Source of the DNA: Coffea arabica
Lineage: Eukaryota; Streptophyta; Magnoliopsida; Gentianales; Rubiaceae
NCBI RefSeq assembly: GCF_036785885.1
Contig: NC_092323.1
Location: forward strand, 1,776,501 to 1,840,500
Direction: 5' to 3'
DNA length: 64,000 bases
A model generated the notes under the pieces. It searched no databases, was not told where the DNA came from, and saw only the letters and a program-made list of their open reading frames with translations. The position numbers and the translations under genes are program-made. Of the stretch, positions 48,386-60,053 are shown piece by piece; position 1 is the stretch's first letter, and every line of letters begins with the position of its first letter.

Positions 48386-50660
48386 AGCTCATAATTAGTA
48401 TAATGAGTTACTCAATTCCTTTTCTCTAAGAATTTGTAGCTTCATTGTAGCTAGGTGGGGAGCTATACTGTGTATGCATATTACTTGTATTTGTAGCTTT
48501 AAAGCATAGCTTGCTAGAACTAGAAACTATACATGGAGTTCAGTAGATGCATGGGTGATGTAGCAAAATCTGCACTGAATTTGTTTAAAAATAATAGATT
48601 TCGGGATTTAGCATTAAATCTTTATTTCTTTTCCATCTTTTGAGTTAATGTCCCAACATTTATATTTTTTTTTGTTATTAGCGGTAACATTTAATCTACT
48701 TTTACACCAAGCTACACTGTGAAGAAGGAAGGAGCCTAAAGAAGCACATATGAGAGTTGAGGGGTGAACAATCAAATCAAACAAATGTACTAATGCAGAT
48801 TTGTGAGAACGAGGAAGCACAATACTTCCTTGTAATATTCCAACATTTTAATTGATGCTGCGTAAAAGGCAATAATCCCCCTAGTCAACATGTCACGAGC
48901 AAGAGACCACAAAATGCAGGAATGTTGTCCTGTGCAAGCCGCCGAAGCAGGAAGATATCACAAAACCATCATATGATTCAAACTAATCATTCTTTCCCCC
49001 CCGAAACGATGGTTGTTTTATAGATATATCAAAAACTGTACGGTATATAAGGACTATGCTCCCAGTTTTACTGAAGGTGCAAATTAGCACAATGGATTGA
49101 CATAGATCCATATTCCCTATCACAAAAGTTGTCTAGAGCAATTCTGCTCAGACTCATACAAAGACTATTTGTCTCGTGTCTTGAAAATCCAAAGGAGCAC
49201 ATTTGATTCGAACTAATCAAGAGAGTAAAGCAAAGGACGTTTCTATTTATTTTTCTTTTAAATTGCAAATACCCGAACTCGTGTAGTGGAGGGTACCATT
49301 TGTATTGTGATCCCCTTTATTTGAAGGGAAAGACTGAAAGATCTTAAGAGATTGGAATATGATAAATACTTTTACTAATTTGATAATCTTTATTCGACGT
49401 TTGACTATTTAATTGACTCACATGTATTTGTGTGTGTTTTTTTTTTTGACCATCCAAATTCTAGAACTCTAATAAAGAAGTATAACTATCGAATAATATG
49501 GAACAACTATTGATGATTTCTTCAAGAAACATAAAAGGTATTAAAAAAAAAGAGAAAATATTTCTCTCATTTCTAATTTTCATTATGATGGGGGTCAAGA
49601 ATTGGACTAATCGATTAATTTGGACGGAATGTGTAGAATGTAACGTTTGTGAAAGGTTCGATGATGACTAATTTGAGATGCGAAAAGGTTGGTTGACCAG
49701 AATGAACGAATTTGGAGTATGGATAGTAATCGTCCCTAAACAAGTTAATAGTTAAGATTGGCTATATATATATGTGTATGTATAATGTTCAAATCACATT
49801 ATATACTTCATTTTCAATGTCACGTGCAGAGTTTATAAAAAATTTGATCTATATTTACTTTGCATTGAAGGGATTTACATCCTGGGGAAATGAATGTGCA
49901 TTTTGTTGAATTGGGCAAAACTGTTTCGAGACGGGTGTTGTGGCAACTATCCTAGCCCCTTCCCTTTGTGACATACAATTCTGCAACAATTTTCACACAT
50001 TAATTGTCTTTTATTTTTTTCCTTTTCCAACATGATAATTATCTGAAGTCGCCCCCGGGGGTGGTGGGGGGGGGGGGGGTTGGGAGAAGGATTTTTCTTG
50101 GAACAGAGAATTTGCAATTTAAATGCTCTGGGTCCCTTCAAATAAAGGTCAACCCAAGGTCCAAGGCCCAACTTCTACCTTCACGGGCTCCCGTCGCCGT
50201 TAACAGCGTTCGTTTTGGCAAATGAAGACGGCAGAGAATGACAAATACGTCTCTCAAAATTTCATGGACTCACGGGAAGCATTGAGTTGAGTGTCGAGGC
50301 CTCCAGGGTTTTTTGTGTTGAATGGGATAACGTATATTCATGGCAAAATTAATATATGCTTCAATTCAATTTGGTCGAGGTCACTTGCACCTACCTAGTT
50401 GCTATCACGATAGTAGTTGTTCGCAAATACTTTAAACTAATGTCATGACTAAACCATTTGCTTAATCTCTCAAAAGTTGATTGATGTTGTTCTCTTCACC
50501 ATACGCCGTATTTTTAGATACATTCACCCAACTAGGAGTAACGAACAGCCATATATCGTATACGTGTGTGCTTCTAGTAATTGAAAATATGATCATCTTA
50601 AGTTTTTTGCTTCTATTCCATGCTTCCATAAATAAACACACAAAATAAAAAGCTTAGGTA
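48386..50660. other. Intergenic, nothing conserved recognised
   Basis: The WRKY 3' UTR is followed by AT-rich spacer. A G run of about 14 near 50068 is preceded by CGCCCCCGGGG. No gene or RNA was identified. Confidence 0.5.
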
Positions 50661-50666
50661 GTCTTA

Positions 50667-50913
50667 AGTTTTGGATTGCTGAGTTTTTCAAATACTACTA
50701 AAATTTTTAAAAAGTACTCTAAAAGGTACTCTAAAAAGTAGTCTAAATTTTTTTTTAATGTTTAAAAAATATCCCAAAATATATTCTAAAAACTTTTCTA
50801 CTCTTAAATATCCTAAAATATTTTCTAAAAAAATCCCAAAATATACTATAAAAACTCTGCTATAGTAAAATTTTTCAAAAATATCCTCAAAAACAGCTAA
50901 TCCAAACGGACCC
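50667..50913. mobile_element. MITE with GTTTGGATT-type ends
   Basis: Left end GTTTTGGATTGCTGAGTTTT and, inverted, right end GTCCGTTTGGATTAGCTG. Diverged copy. Confidence 0.6.
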
Positions 50914-50978
50914 AATTCAAATATCATCATTTATCCCGTGAATTACGTAAAATTCTGCCTACAAAATTTAAACTTTCA

Positions 50979-51283
50979 GAGACAATTAGACACACTTTAA
51001 ACTAAAGGGGTAGACTTAGTACAAAATTCAAATATCATCACTTACCCCCGCTAAATTATGCAAAATTTAAGGCCTTGTTTGGATTGCATTTTTCTGAATT
51101 TTTTTGTAGAAAAATTATTGTAGCGATTTGATATATGTGAGGTAAAAAGGTGATTGAAAAATGTGCTCACAGAAAACGTAATAATTAGAGACAATTAGAC
51201 AGACACTAATTTGAAAAATTAGAGAAAATTTGAAAAATTGCTGTCCAAACAAGGCTTTTTAGAAACAATTAGACAGACACTAA
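50979..51283. repeat. Three spaced copies of a 26-base block
   Basis: GAGACAATTAGACA..CACT-type blocks near 50979, 51186 and 51257, indicating local duplication around a MITE insertion. Confidence 0.6.
51071..51255. mobile_element. MITE with GTTTGGATT-type ends
   Basis: Left end GGCCTTGTTTGGATTGCATT and, inverted, right end AGCCTTGTTTGGACAGC. Confidence 0.6.
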
Positions 51284-52038
51284 ACTCACTTCACTTCTTA
51301 TTGTGTGTCCTTAGAACGCAAAATAGAATAACCCATCATCTTATTACAATACTTTAAGTTCCACACTGATCGCCTACGGTAATCTCTCTAGCAATTGTTT
51401 GTGAATTCAAGAACACACATGATGGAAACGTTATGGCTCCTTTTGGATTGGCTGTTACATCAAAGTTTCATCTTTTTAGTCAAAACATAAATGAATTCCG
51501 TGCAATGTACTTCTCTCTCTCTCTCTCTCTAAGATTTCGATGGAGGAATACTAGGGCGATGAAGTTAGTTACAGGGGAGTAGATTACATACACACAACTG
51601 CGATTGGAAATTCCTCATCTTTTGTTGATGGATAAAATTCCTACTAAGCAATTGGACAACTAATGGGTATCTGTAGTAGTATTATTGTACGTGGTTCTAA
51701 AGACCTTAAGCGTCATGTCTTGTCGATGAAGGAAGAAGTGGAACCAGAGTTTCTTGAGGTAAAAGCCGCTTACACGGCTTGAGAAAATTGAACTTTTATT
51801 TTGGCCAACAACATGTTATATTCTTGATTGATTAGAGCAGTCCAAAAGCAGAACACGAGTTGTGGTTGGTCCTGGTTAATTGTTGAATAAGGTGCAAGCC
51901 TAGGCCCTAGGATGGAGGTAAGATGCTGCCGAAACGTAGCCGGAAATGGTCAGGAAACCAACAAACAAAGCCAAGCGTCCTCTTGAATTGGAACAAAGTG
52001 CAAGGCCCGATACTTTTTAGGAGTTGCATCATGAAATA
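51260..52038. other. Intergenic, nothing recognised
   Basis: A short CT tract near 51512-51530; no coding signal. Confidence 0.5.
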
Positions 52039-52435
52039 TGTAGGAAATTAAACCAAACTATTTTAGTATTAGTTTTCTAATTCTTTTTAGTGTCTTGTTT
52101 GTCTAGTTTTCATATTAGATTAGGAAATCTCAATCAATTTCCAAGTAAGTTTTGGTTTACAACTGTATTTGTTTTGAAAAATTTTGGAGTCTATAAATAC
52201 TAATAGTCTAGTAAGTTATTATTTGAAGAGTTGAGTTGAGTTTTAAGAGTATTTAAGAGAAAATCTCATAATTATGATTTGTGAGTTATCGTGAGCGAAA
52301 AGCTACCACTTGATGTTTGTTATTGTTGAATTTTGAGTTAATTAAATTATTGAGTATTTGTTCTCCTCCTCTTCTCACATATTTTTATATGTGTTAGAAT
52401 TGCTTCTGCCGAATGCATAATTTTTTATACCAACA
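52039..52435 (+). repeat. Left LTR
   Basis: Pairs with 53483..53880; contains a TATAAATAC promoter-like string near 52194. Confidence 0.9.
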
Positions 52436-53482
52436 AGTGGTATCAGAGCTCTAGACTTTAATCCTGAGGTTTGTTCGTGAAATTAAATTATGGATCCGTA
52501 TTATTTACCATGTTGTGGTGTTTTTATGTTTGATGGTAAAAACGATTTTGAGATTTAGAAGAGGAGGATGGAGAATTTTTTCAAAACTGTTGGAATTTGG
52601 GATATTGTTGAGAAAGGGTTCATGGAACATGTACGAGCCACAAAATTATTAGTTGATGCAATTAAAGAGTTGGAAAGGAATACACAGTTGGATTGTAAGG
52701 CATTCCACTATCTCAACACTCAAGTCTAGTTACATGTATTGAAAAAATTCATACATGCAAAAATAACAAATGAGGCTTGGAAAATTTTGATGAATTCTTA
52801 TTGTGGTCACGATGAAGAAGAAATTTGTGATGAAAAAGAAGAAAAAAAATATTTTGATAAGTCAAAAAAAAAAAGAAGAAATTGCAGAAATTGTGAGTGC
52901 ACATGAAGATGAAGAATTTATGACTCAAAAAGGAATTTCGCAAGTGGTTGAGAAAGAAGACGAAAATAGTAGTGAAATTACTGATGTGATTGAATATTGT
53001 AACGATGTAGAAATTGTTCATTTTGTCAAGACTGATGAATTTTTCGAAGAGAAAAATCAAGTGATGGACTTGGTTGAAATCAATTGTGAGGTGGACAAAT
53101 TAATTGAAGGTTGTGGTACTGCTAAAGTTGATGCAATTGTTAGTGTTGAAAAACTAAAGGAAAAGTGTAGTGATGTTGAATACCTCATTGGTAAAAATTA
53201 TGATTTTCTGATATTTGAAGACTTTATTGGTGATATGGATGAATTGAATTGTGGAGTATCTAATGAAAAATTCGTGGATATATTTGAATTTTTTGACAAG
53301 AGTGATCAAGTTAAGAAATTATTCGAAAAGTATAAATTTCGTCCACTGCCGCGCGTGAAAATGAAATTGGAGATTTATTGGAAGTTGGTGTTGAATGTTG
53401 TTTATACTGCGACTGAATTTTTCATGGAGATTCAAGCCCATGATGGCATGGCAACATCAAGAGTTTGGTTTAACGGAGGCAA

Positions 53483-53880
53483 TGTAGGAAATTAAACCAA
53501 GTTATTTTAGTATTAGTTTCCTAATTCTTTTGGTGTCTTGTTTGTCTAGTTTTCAAATTATATTAGGAAATCTCAATCAGTTTCCAAGTAAGTTTTGGTT
53601 TACAACTATATTTGTTTTAGAAAATTTTGGAGTCTATAAATACTAATAGTCTAGTAGGTTATTTTTTGAAGAATTGAATTGAGTTTTAAGAGTAGATTTG
53701 AGAAAAAATCTCATAGTTGAGATTTGTGCGTTGTCGTAAGCGAAAGGCTATGACTTGATATTTGTTATTATTGAGTTTTGAGTTAATTAAATTATTGAAT
53801 ATTTATTTTTCTCCTCTTCTTACGTATTTTTACATGTATTAGAATTGCTTCCGCCGAATGCATAATTTTTTATGCCAACA
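53483..53880 (+). repeat. Right LTR
   Basis: Same orientation and nearly the same length as the left LTR. Confidence 0.9.
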
Positions 53881-54980
53881 GAATATCTTATCTGAAAGCT
53901 GGTCTTCATTGCGGACACTTTTTGCCATTGTCTTGTACTTGTCGTCCCAGCAAAGCGAACCATGCCCACTTGTACTACTACAGTACTACTACTATTACTA
54001 CTACGCATCTGGCTTTCTTAACCGTAACTTGCTGCATCAGAGAATTTTATTTTTTTATATAGGGTTTAGGGTACCCAAAATCAAACGCTCTACACCGTAC
54101 TGCAAATTATATCTGGGAATGATGGATTATTTTTTAAGAATAAATGCGTCAAAAGAATTACACAGACCGACTGACTGACTGACTTTAATGGCATCAAGTG
54201 AAGCCATAAATTGTACTTATTTGCACATCTGCAAAGAGATTGAGATGAAGGGCATTTTATAAAACCCTTGAGCGGGCTGCGGAGTATGGTTAATTCTGCA
54301 AGTACTGACTGGAATCCGTAGTTGGCTGGAAAATTAAGTGGTAGTAGCATGCCGCTGTAGCAGAGATCCTGGAAATGCTGGTGGTAGGGACTTTAAGCGA
54401 CGACGGAAAGGGACGCTCTTCCTATCCAAATTGCTATATCCTCCTAGAACTTTTGGGCATTTGATATCTATCATTTCTTTCCAAGAAGCAGTATCCATTT
54501 AAAAAAAAAACTTAAAATTGACCGTACGTAGCCTTGAAAAGAAGTCAAGCATTATATGAAAAGATTCCTAATGCTACAATTATATAATGGAAGCACTAGT
54601 AACTAACCAGTGATTTTTCTGACTTGATTGATTGATATTCCAGCACAGGTTTCTAGCTATTGGAATGTCTTTTTCAAAGCGAATTGGTTTCCAAGGAAAT
54701 ATGCATATGGCCTGGTCTGGTCCCTTTGCTAGGAAATCATGAATGTATCATCGGTTAAAAAAGTGGTAACGAGGCGGCCGGTTATCCTCCCATCCGTCCA
54801 ACTTGCTAGAAATTTGAGGCTCTCTTATTCTTCTTCGTACATGTATAATTTCTGAGTGCTTTCGGGCGCATCCAACAAAATAAAACCACCGCTTCAGGAG
54901 AGGAGATCAGGAATATGCCATGCCTCGCCAAGAGAGAGGCGCACTTGAAGATTAAGTTCACGGAGGCAGCTGGAAACTTC
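53881..54980. other. Intergenic, nothing recognised
   Basis: Contains a short ACTACT-type microsatellite near 53970-54003 and a CTGA repeat near 54168-54184. No gene. Confidence 0.5.
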
Positions 54981-55123
54981 GGCTTTGTTTGGATTGCAAT
55001 TTTTTTATAAAAAAATTACTTCATCGATTTGATATGTATAAGATAAAAAAAGTGATTAAAAAATATGTTTACGAAAAATACAGTAAATTTGTTTTTCAAG
55101 AAAAATTGCAATCCAAACACACC
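54981..55123. mobile_element. MITE with GTTTGGATT ends
   Basis: Ends GGCTTTGTTTGGATTGCAAT and, inverted, GGTGTGTTTGGATTGCAAT; about 143 bp, close in length and end sequence to the copy at 36436. Confidence 0.75.
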
Positions 55124-55638
55124 TGAAATTGATTTGTCGAGCTCTCCAAATTAAGGTCCCTTCAGAGTAACTGGATCTTGAGATAACTGAAAGCATGCAT
55201 GCCCATGACGATCAAACATGGAAATAAATCATCTTAGTCGACTCATCATAGCATAAAAATATACAATATATTTGATTTGATTTGATTTGATACAATGCCA
55301 AGTAAAAAAAAAAAAAGGATATATTTACGCAAAAAGGTAACAAATAATTATTACTATTTTATGATCGGTATCTTTACCGCCTAACCCGGAAAGTTCAGGG
55401 AATCACATAATGTCCTTTATTAGATATTTAGCCATCCAAAGAAAAGAATCAAACATCTTAGCCAACTTCATGCCTTATCCAAAGCAAAGAGGCCTCTGTT
55501 AAACACACACCGCCCAAACCGGGAAAAAAAAAAAAAAAAAAGGGAGCAATTGAAACAAATTAAAGAAAAAAAAAAAAAGAAGAAACCGACCAACCAGCGA
55601 GGGAGGCTTTTTGAATTGCACCGCGGAGTCAGACTGCA

Positions 55639-55648
55639 CTATATATAG
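55639..55648 (+). promoter_or_regulatory. TATA box of the gene at 55713
   Basis: CTATATATAG, 65 bases upstream of the ATG, leaving room for a short leader of about 40 bases. Confidence 0.6.
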
Positions 55649-55712
55649 ACCCTATCCTGGCGCTGAAGTTACTCAACAGAAACTAAAAAATCTGTAATTG
55701 GCTGGGGAGGAA

Positions 55713-56213
55713 ATGGAGTCCAACGACCGCGGCAAGCGCAAGGGGTTCGCCAAAGGGAAGCTGGTGATGATGTCATTCCGCAGAACCACATCCAAGCAGC
55801 AGCAGCATCCGGCCTCCGGCTCTACGACTACGACTAGTAGCAGCGGCAAGGTGAAGCCCAGTCAACAAGGCGGCGGCGGCAACCTACATCATCATCTGAC
55901 CGGTCAAGCAAAGCAAAGGATCCTGCAGCCCTCCTCAAGTGACCGCGTTAACGTGAACCAAAGCCAAAGGCTAAGGTCAACGTCGAGGTCAACGTCTGAT
56001 GCAGCCTCGTCCGTAGAGTTCATAGTGAACCAGGAAAATGTAACCCCGAGTCAGCCAAAGCAGCAGCGGGTTTCCATTTTGTTGCAGGAAACAGGCAGCT
56101 GCGACACTTATGCAAATGTTGACAGCTTCTACGCTACTGTTGCAGCGGATGAAAGTGTGGACCTCCAGGCGGCAACCTACATCTCCAGTGTGCGCGAGAG
56201 GTTTAGGGTATAG
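55713..56213 (+). CDS. Uncharacterised plant protein with a DUF761-like C-terminus
   Basis: Intronless 166-aa reading from ATG 55713 (MESNDRGKRKGFAKGKL). The first 90 residues are basic, then Ser/Thr/Gln/Gly-rich and probably disordered (runs TTTTSSSG, GGGG, HHH). The C-terminal part is better structured: SSVEFIVNQENVTP, RVSILLQETG, YANVDSFYATV and the final DESVDLQAATYISSVRERFR. That last block resembles the short DUF761 tail (..DxxAxxFIxxFxExxRLQ) of plant stress-induced proteins; the likeness is weak and from memory. A clean TATA box and higher G+C than the flanks support a real gene. Function unknown; a role in DNA or RNA binding cannot be claimed from basic residues alone. Confidence 0.72.
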   Translation: MESNDRGKRKGFAKGKLVMMSFRRTTSKQQQHPASGSTTTTSSSGKVKPSQQGGGGNLHHHLTGQAKQRILQPSSSDRVNVNQSQRLRSTSRSTSDAASSVEFIVNQENVTPSQPKQQRVSILLQETGSCDTYANVDSFYATVAADESVDLQAATYISSVRERFRV

Positions 56214-57075
56214 GCTCCAGCTTATGAATTCTCAACACCCTTTTCAGTAACAAATAGTTCACCCTCCTCTTTTACCTCAACAGTAGAATTTCCCATTTGT
56301 GGATTGATGTTTTTGTTTTCCCTCTTCCCTTCCCACTGCGCTGCGCTCCCCTTTTTTTTTTTTTTAAAAAAAAATCTTTTTACCTTAATTACTACTCCTG
56401 TCTTCAGAAATGTTTTTGCTCATGATTATTAATGTCACGTAATTATGGTTTCAGTTTATTATAGCAAATCCAAAATTAATCTTATTTTCAGAACCAAGCA
56501 GGATAATACGATCCCTGCAGGGCCAGAGGACAACAACAAGTGTGAAGAAAACTTCTTCTCAATCAATCAAAAACAACAAGTGGAAAACGTACGTGCTTAT
56601 TTTTCATAAACGCGTAGAAAAAAAAAGAAAAGAAAACGCTCTTTATTAGCAATTCACATTTCATAAGATGGGTTTTGAATTCAATAAATTATATGTTTGA
56701 TGAATAGTTTGAACAAAAATGAAAACATTCACAAAGATAGCATGTATAATTAAATGAAAGCCGGAGGAGAGAGCATCGATCTCAGATTGCAGTTTTTTGG
56801 TCACTAATTGTTTTCAGTACACAAAATGAGGGTCCCATGCATCATCATGCATGAACGTGAAAGCAACGGAATAGCGTGTTTAATTCATGATTAGGAAGGT
56901 ACAAGTCAGTCTAGAAGATGACAGGTGGTGAAATTTGAGGCTTCACCGAGAAGTAGGGCATCGGCATAAAATTTTTTTTTTTTTTAAAAAAAAAAACTTT
57001 AGGATTTCTTTTCGGAACGCTTAAAAAAAGATGAAACTCCAATGAAAGGGGTGCATGTCAGCATATTTCTGCTGC
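56214..57075. other. 3' UTR and intergenic
   Basis: AT-rich with T/A runs near 56350 and 56970. No further exon of the upstream gene was convincing. Confidence 0.5.
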
Positions 57076-57610
57076 GGGCTGCAAACGAGCCGAGCCGAGT
57101 CGAGTTTTGAGCTAATCGAGCCGAGCCTCGACTAAATTTTACTAAACTCGAGCTCGAGCTCGAGCTCGACGAGCCGGAAAATTTCGAGCTCGAGCTCGAC
57201 TCGAATCAAGTCGAGCCAAACTCGAGCTCGAGCTCGAGCTCGAAAAAAATAAAAAATAATTATTTTATTTTAAAAAAAATAAATAAAATAATATTTTTTT
57301 CTTAATAAATAATAAAATATTAAGGATATATACGTAATTTTACTATAAAAATAAAAAATAAAAAAATATATATAATATACGTAATTTTATTATTAAATAA
57401 AAATAAAAATATAAAAAATATATATATATACCCAAGCTCGCGAGCCGGCTCGCGAGCTAACGAGCTTAATATTCTGAGCTCGAGCTCGAGCTCGAGTTCG
57501 ACTCGAGCCGGCTCGAGCTCGACTCGAGCTCGATTAATAACGGGCTCGAGTCGAGTTTGACTCGAGCCGCTCGCGAGCCGCTCGCAAGCGGCTCGATTCA
57601 TTTGCAGCCC
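57076..57610. mobile_element. GAGCTC-rich DNA element, probably hAT-like
   Basis: Inverted ends GGGCTGCAAACGAGCCG and GGGCTGCAAATGAATCGAG bound 535 bp. Both arms are built from CGAGCT/GAGCTC repeats (57151-57177, 57186-57243, 57478-57535) around an AT-rich centre. No target duplication was clear. End style (GGGCTGCAAA) is like hAT ends seen at 14290 and 26506, but assignment is tentative. Confidence 0.65.
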
Positions 57611-58470
57611 TATGCATCACGAAGCAAAACGACATCGTCTATTCATAACACAGAACCCCCAGACTCCACTTTTTCTTGTCGAAATCCTTTGAAGAATTCA
57701 TGCTACCTATGTTGCCATGATCATCTATATCCATAATCATGTTCTATTTTAGCTCACCAGATATTCCAGATTCTTCTATCCGTATCCCTATTTGAAAATG
57801 AAAATATCGCAGCGTTACAGAGAAATATCCACATGTGGAATTTCTTTTCATAATTTAGCAGTGTTTCAAAAGAAGAAGATGAACAAGTTGAAGAGTTATG
57901 TGCAACATGATCAGTTTTGCTCACAAACTTTGTTTACATGTATATTACTCTTAGAAAATTTCTATACTAAATGACATATGCGACAGAAACAAATCTGGTT
58001 CACCTCCTTGATTTTAGGAATTTTCATTTTTGTGATTATCATTTAAAAATGTCATAATTTTCAATCATTTAAATTCCATGTCGTTAGTTAACTTAATATA
58101 GTTGGTTTTTTAACCAAATTGTGGCTTGATTTTTTTGTTTGGTTGATTTTGCCCTTAATTCTGATACAATTAACACCCAAATATTGATGGAAGCCCTTAA
58201 ACTAAGCCTTTTTTTGGTTTTGGTTCAAGAGCTTTTTTATTTTATATAATTGTTCAAGAGTTCATTTGTGATAATTTATAATTAATGGGCCAAAATCGTG
58301 CAAAGTGAATAGTTTAAGTTACCTCTTTTAAAAATGTGACTTGCTATAGGCTTGGACACTGGGTTATCAATTTGGGTTTGAGACATGAGTAGCCCATATT
58401 CACGGGCCGTGGTGGGGTTGGGGCGACTCAAATAAAGAACGAAAATCAAATGGGGGAAAGTAATAAGATA
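57611..58470. other. Intergenic, nothing recognised
   Basis: AT-rich spacer with only short unsupported frames. Confidence 0.5.
58443..58446 (-). terminator. Pol III terminator (T4) of tRNA-Ala
   Basis: First run of four T on the minus strand after the tRNA. Confidence 0.6.
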
Positions 58471-58543
58471 TGGAGATGCGGGGTATCGAACCCCGTACCT
58501 CTCGCATGCAAAGCGAGCGCTCTACCATGTGAGCTACATCCCC
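58471..58543 (-). tRNA. tRNA-Ala (anticodon UGC)
   Basis: Minus-strand 73-nt cloverleaf without intron: acceptor GGGGATG/CATCTCC, D stem GCTC/GAGC, anticodon stem CTCGC/GCGAG with loop TTTGCAT (anticodon TGC), T stem CGGGG/CCCCG with loop TTCGATA, discriminator A. The G3:U70 pair that identifies alanine tRNAs is present. The B box is GGTTCGATACC. A TTTT run 25 bases downstream (58443..58446) can serve as polymerase III terminator. Confidence 0.96.
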
Positions 58544-59343
58544 GTGTCGATGTGATCTTAAAGATTGCCGTACCAAAAATGCAGGCACAAACAACGAGGA
58601 GCATTGCTGACCATCTGGTAGACAAGATAGGGCCACCCACGTCGTCGTCTTGGGATTAATCCAATCTTTAGATTGGCATTGACCGCTCGGATAGGGAGAG
58701 CCTCGATCAGTCGATCCACACCTCTTACCGTTTTCGTCACACATGGTCAAAAATCTTCTGAGTTTTCTTCCCCGAAAAAGAATAATGAAAAAGGAAAGAA
58801 AAGATCTGGTGATTCTGGATAAAGGAACAGCTTGTCGCCGAATGTAGTGGATTGGATTGGATAGTAGAGGAAGAGAAATCATAAATAGAAGACACAAATA
58901 CTGCGCCGCTATATATATATTTTTTTCAGTGGATAAGATTCAGTATATCAGTGTGGATTCCCTATAAATATAATAAGTACTTAGTAGAGGCCAATTGCCA
59001 AATCGATTGCCGCGGTTGACATATACCATGCACCAATGCTTTCACAAGTAATTCCAAACCAGTTCTTATCCGCTTCCACCAAAACTGTCAATCTCCACCA
59101 AGTCTCCACCCACCAAAACTGGCAATCATCCTGCTCCTTCATGTTAGTAGTTATATCCAGTCACTCACATGTGTTGCAGTTGGACTAACAGTGGTAGACA
59201 GACGCAGACGAAAGTGTACTTCTTCTTGCTGCTGCTGTTCTAAAGTCTAAACTAGCACAAACAAACTTAAGAGCGTACAGCCTTGCTCAAAAGTAGGTAG
59301 GAATCGAGCTTGAGACTTTTTGAGAATCAAAAATTTTGGGAGA
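58544..59343. other. Spacer between tRNA-Ala and the membrane protein gene
   Basis: The right part must include promoter and leader of the + gene. A TATATAT string lies at 58911-58920. A longer minus-strand open stretch crosses the tRNA and is not a gene. Confidence 0.5.
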
Positions 59344-59736
59344 ATGAGATCAGGAGGTGAAGTGGAAGAGCAAGACGAGCAAAGCAGAGTTCTGTACGAG
59401 CTGTGCGCCATGATCTTCCACGTCCTCCAAACCCCACCGCTTCCCATCTCCTCCTTCCCGGGAATCGTGCGCCCCGCCGTCTCCTCCCGCACTTTCCTGG
59501 CTTCCCCGGCAGCCTTCGCCTCCCTTTTTCTCGGGATATCTGCGGCTCTGATGCTGTTTGGGTGCGTGACTTTCGTCTTCGGCTTATGCTTGATGCCTGT
59601 GGTCATCGCACTGGTTATGCTCTTCCACTTTGTGGGCATGCTTTACAACTTATCTGAACTGGGCCGGACCATCCTGTGGCCGGACTGCTCAACCACACCT
59701 CCTGTCCCAGGTCCCTTCCTTCTCCTCCTTGATTGA
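59344..59736 (+). CDS. Small plant membrane protein of unknown function
   Basis: 130 aa from ATG 59344. An acidic start (GGEVEEQDEQSR) is followed by LYELCAMIFHVLQTPPLP, a Pro/Ser-rich linker, then hydrophobic stretches at about 57-74 (AAFASLFLGISAALMLFG) and 75-98 (CVTFVFGLCLMPVVIALVML) and SELGRTILWP. The order LYxLC..PPxP, ASLFLGIS.ALMLxG.VTF..G and LGR.I is what I recall of an uncharacterised plant family of small transmembrane proteins. An alternative two-exon model, 59344..59710 joined to 60004..60053, uses CCCAG|GTCCC and GCGCAG|CAGCC, keeps frame and replaces the last 8 residues with AAKCSTLEWFILQDYI. The base composition is clearly coding-like against the flanks. Role unknown. Confidence 0.75.
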   Translation: MRSGGEVEEQDEQSRVLYELCAMIFHVLQTPPLPISSFPGIVRPAVSSRTFLASPAAFASLFLGISAALMLFGCVTFVFGLCLMPVVIALVMLFHFVGMLYNLSELGRTILWPDCSTTPPVPGPFLLLLD

Positions 59737-60053
59737 TTTCCTTCCTGTTTTTTTTTTCTTTCTTTCTTTTTAATAAACCGTGCAATGGCTGTTAGGTGAT
59801 TTGTTGGGTTGGAACTTGGAAGACGTGCTGCTCCGAGGTTGCTTTTTAGACAGTGAATTATGAATCGTGGGTATTAGAGGAAATCTCTCGGTGGTGGTGG
59901 TGGTAACTGGTAATAAGACGCCAATTCCAGCTCTGCCTTCTCTTTGCGCGGCCCTTTTCAGTTTCAGTACGCTAATTTGAATGACTGACGCAAATATGCG
60001 CAGCAGCCAAATGTTCAACTCTGGAATGGTTCATTCTCCAAGATTACATTTAG

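Larger units (their letters stand above)
52039..53880 (+). mobile_element. Short non-autonomous LTR retroelement (Copia-like), fossil
   Basis: Two direct LTRs of about 398 bases (52039..52435 and 53483..53880) start TGTAGGAAATTAAACC and end in CCAACA. A primer-binding site TGGTATCAGAGCT, matching initiator tRNA-Met, follows the left LTR at 52438. The internal part is only about 1 kb: gag-like remnants and one open stretch rich in Glu/Lys (52803..53495), with no pol. The copy is broken or inherently non-autonomous. The LTRs are about 90% identical by eye, suggesting an age of some million years. The flanking five bases match imperfectly (AAATA/GAATA). Confidence 0.9.

Noticed and set aside
58400-58897. 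165-codon minus-strand open stretch
   Set aside because: It runs straight through the tRNA-Ala gene in the same direction and shows no conserved domain; open by chance.
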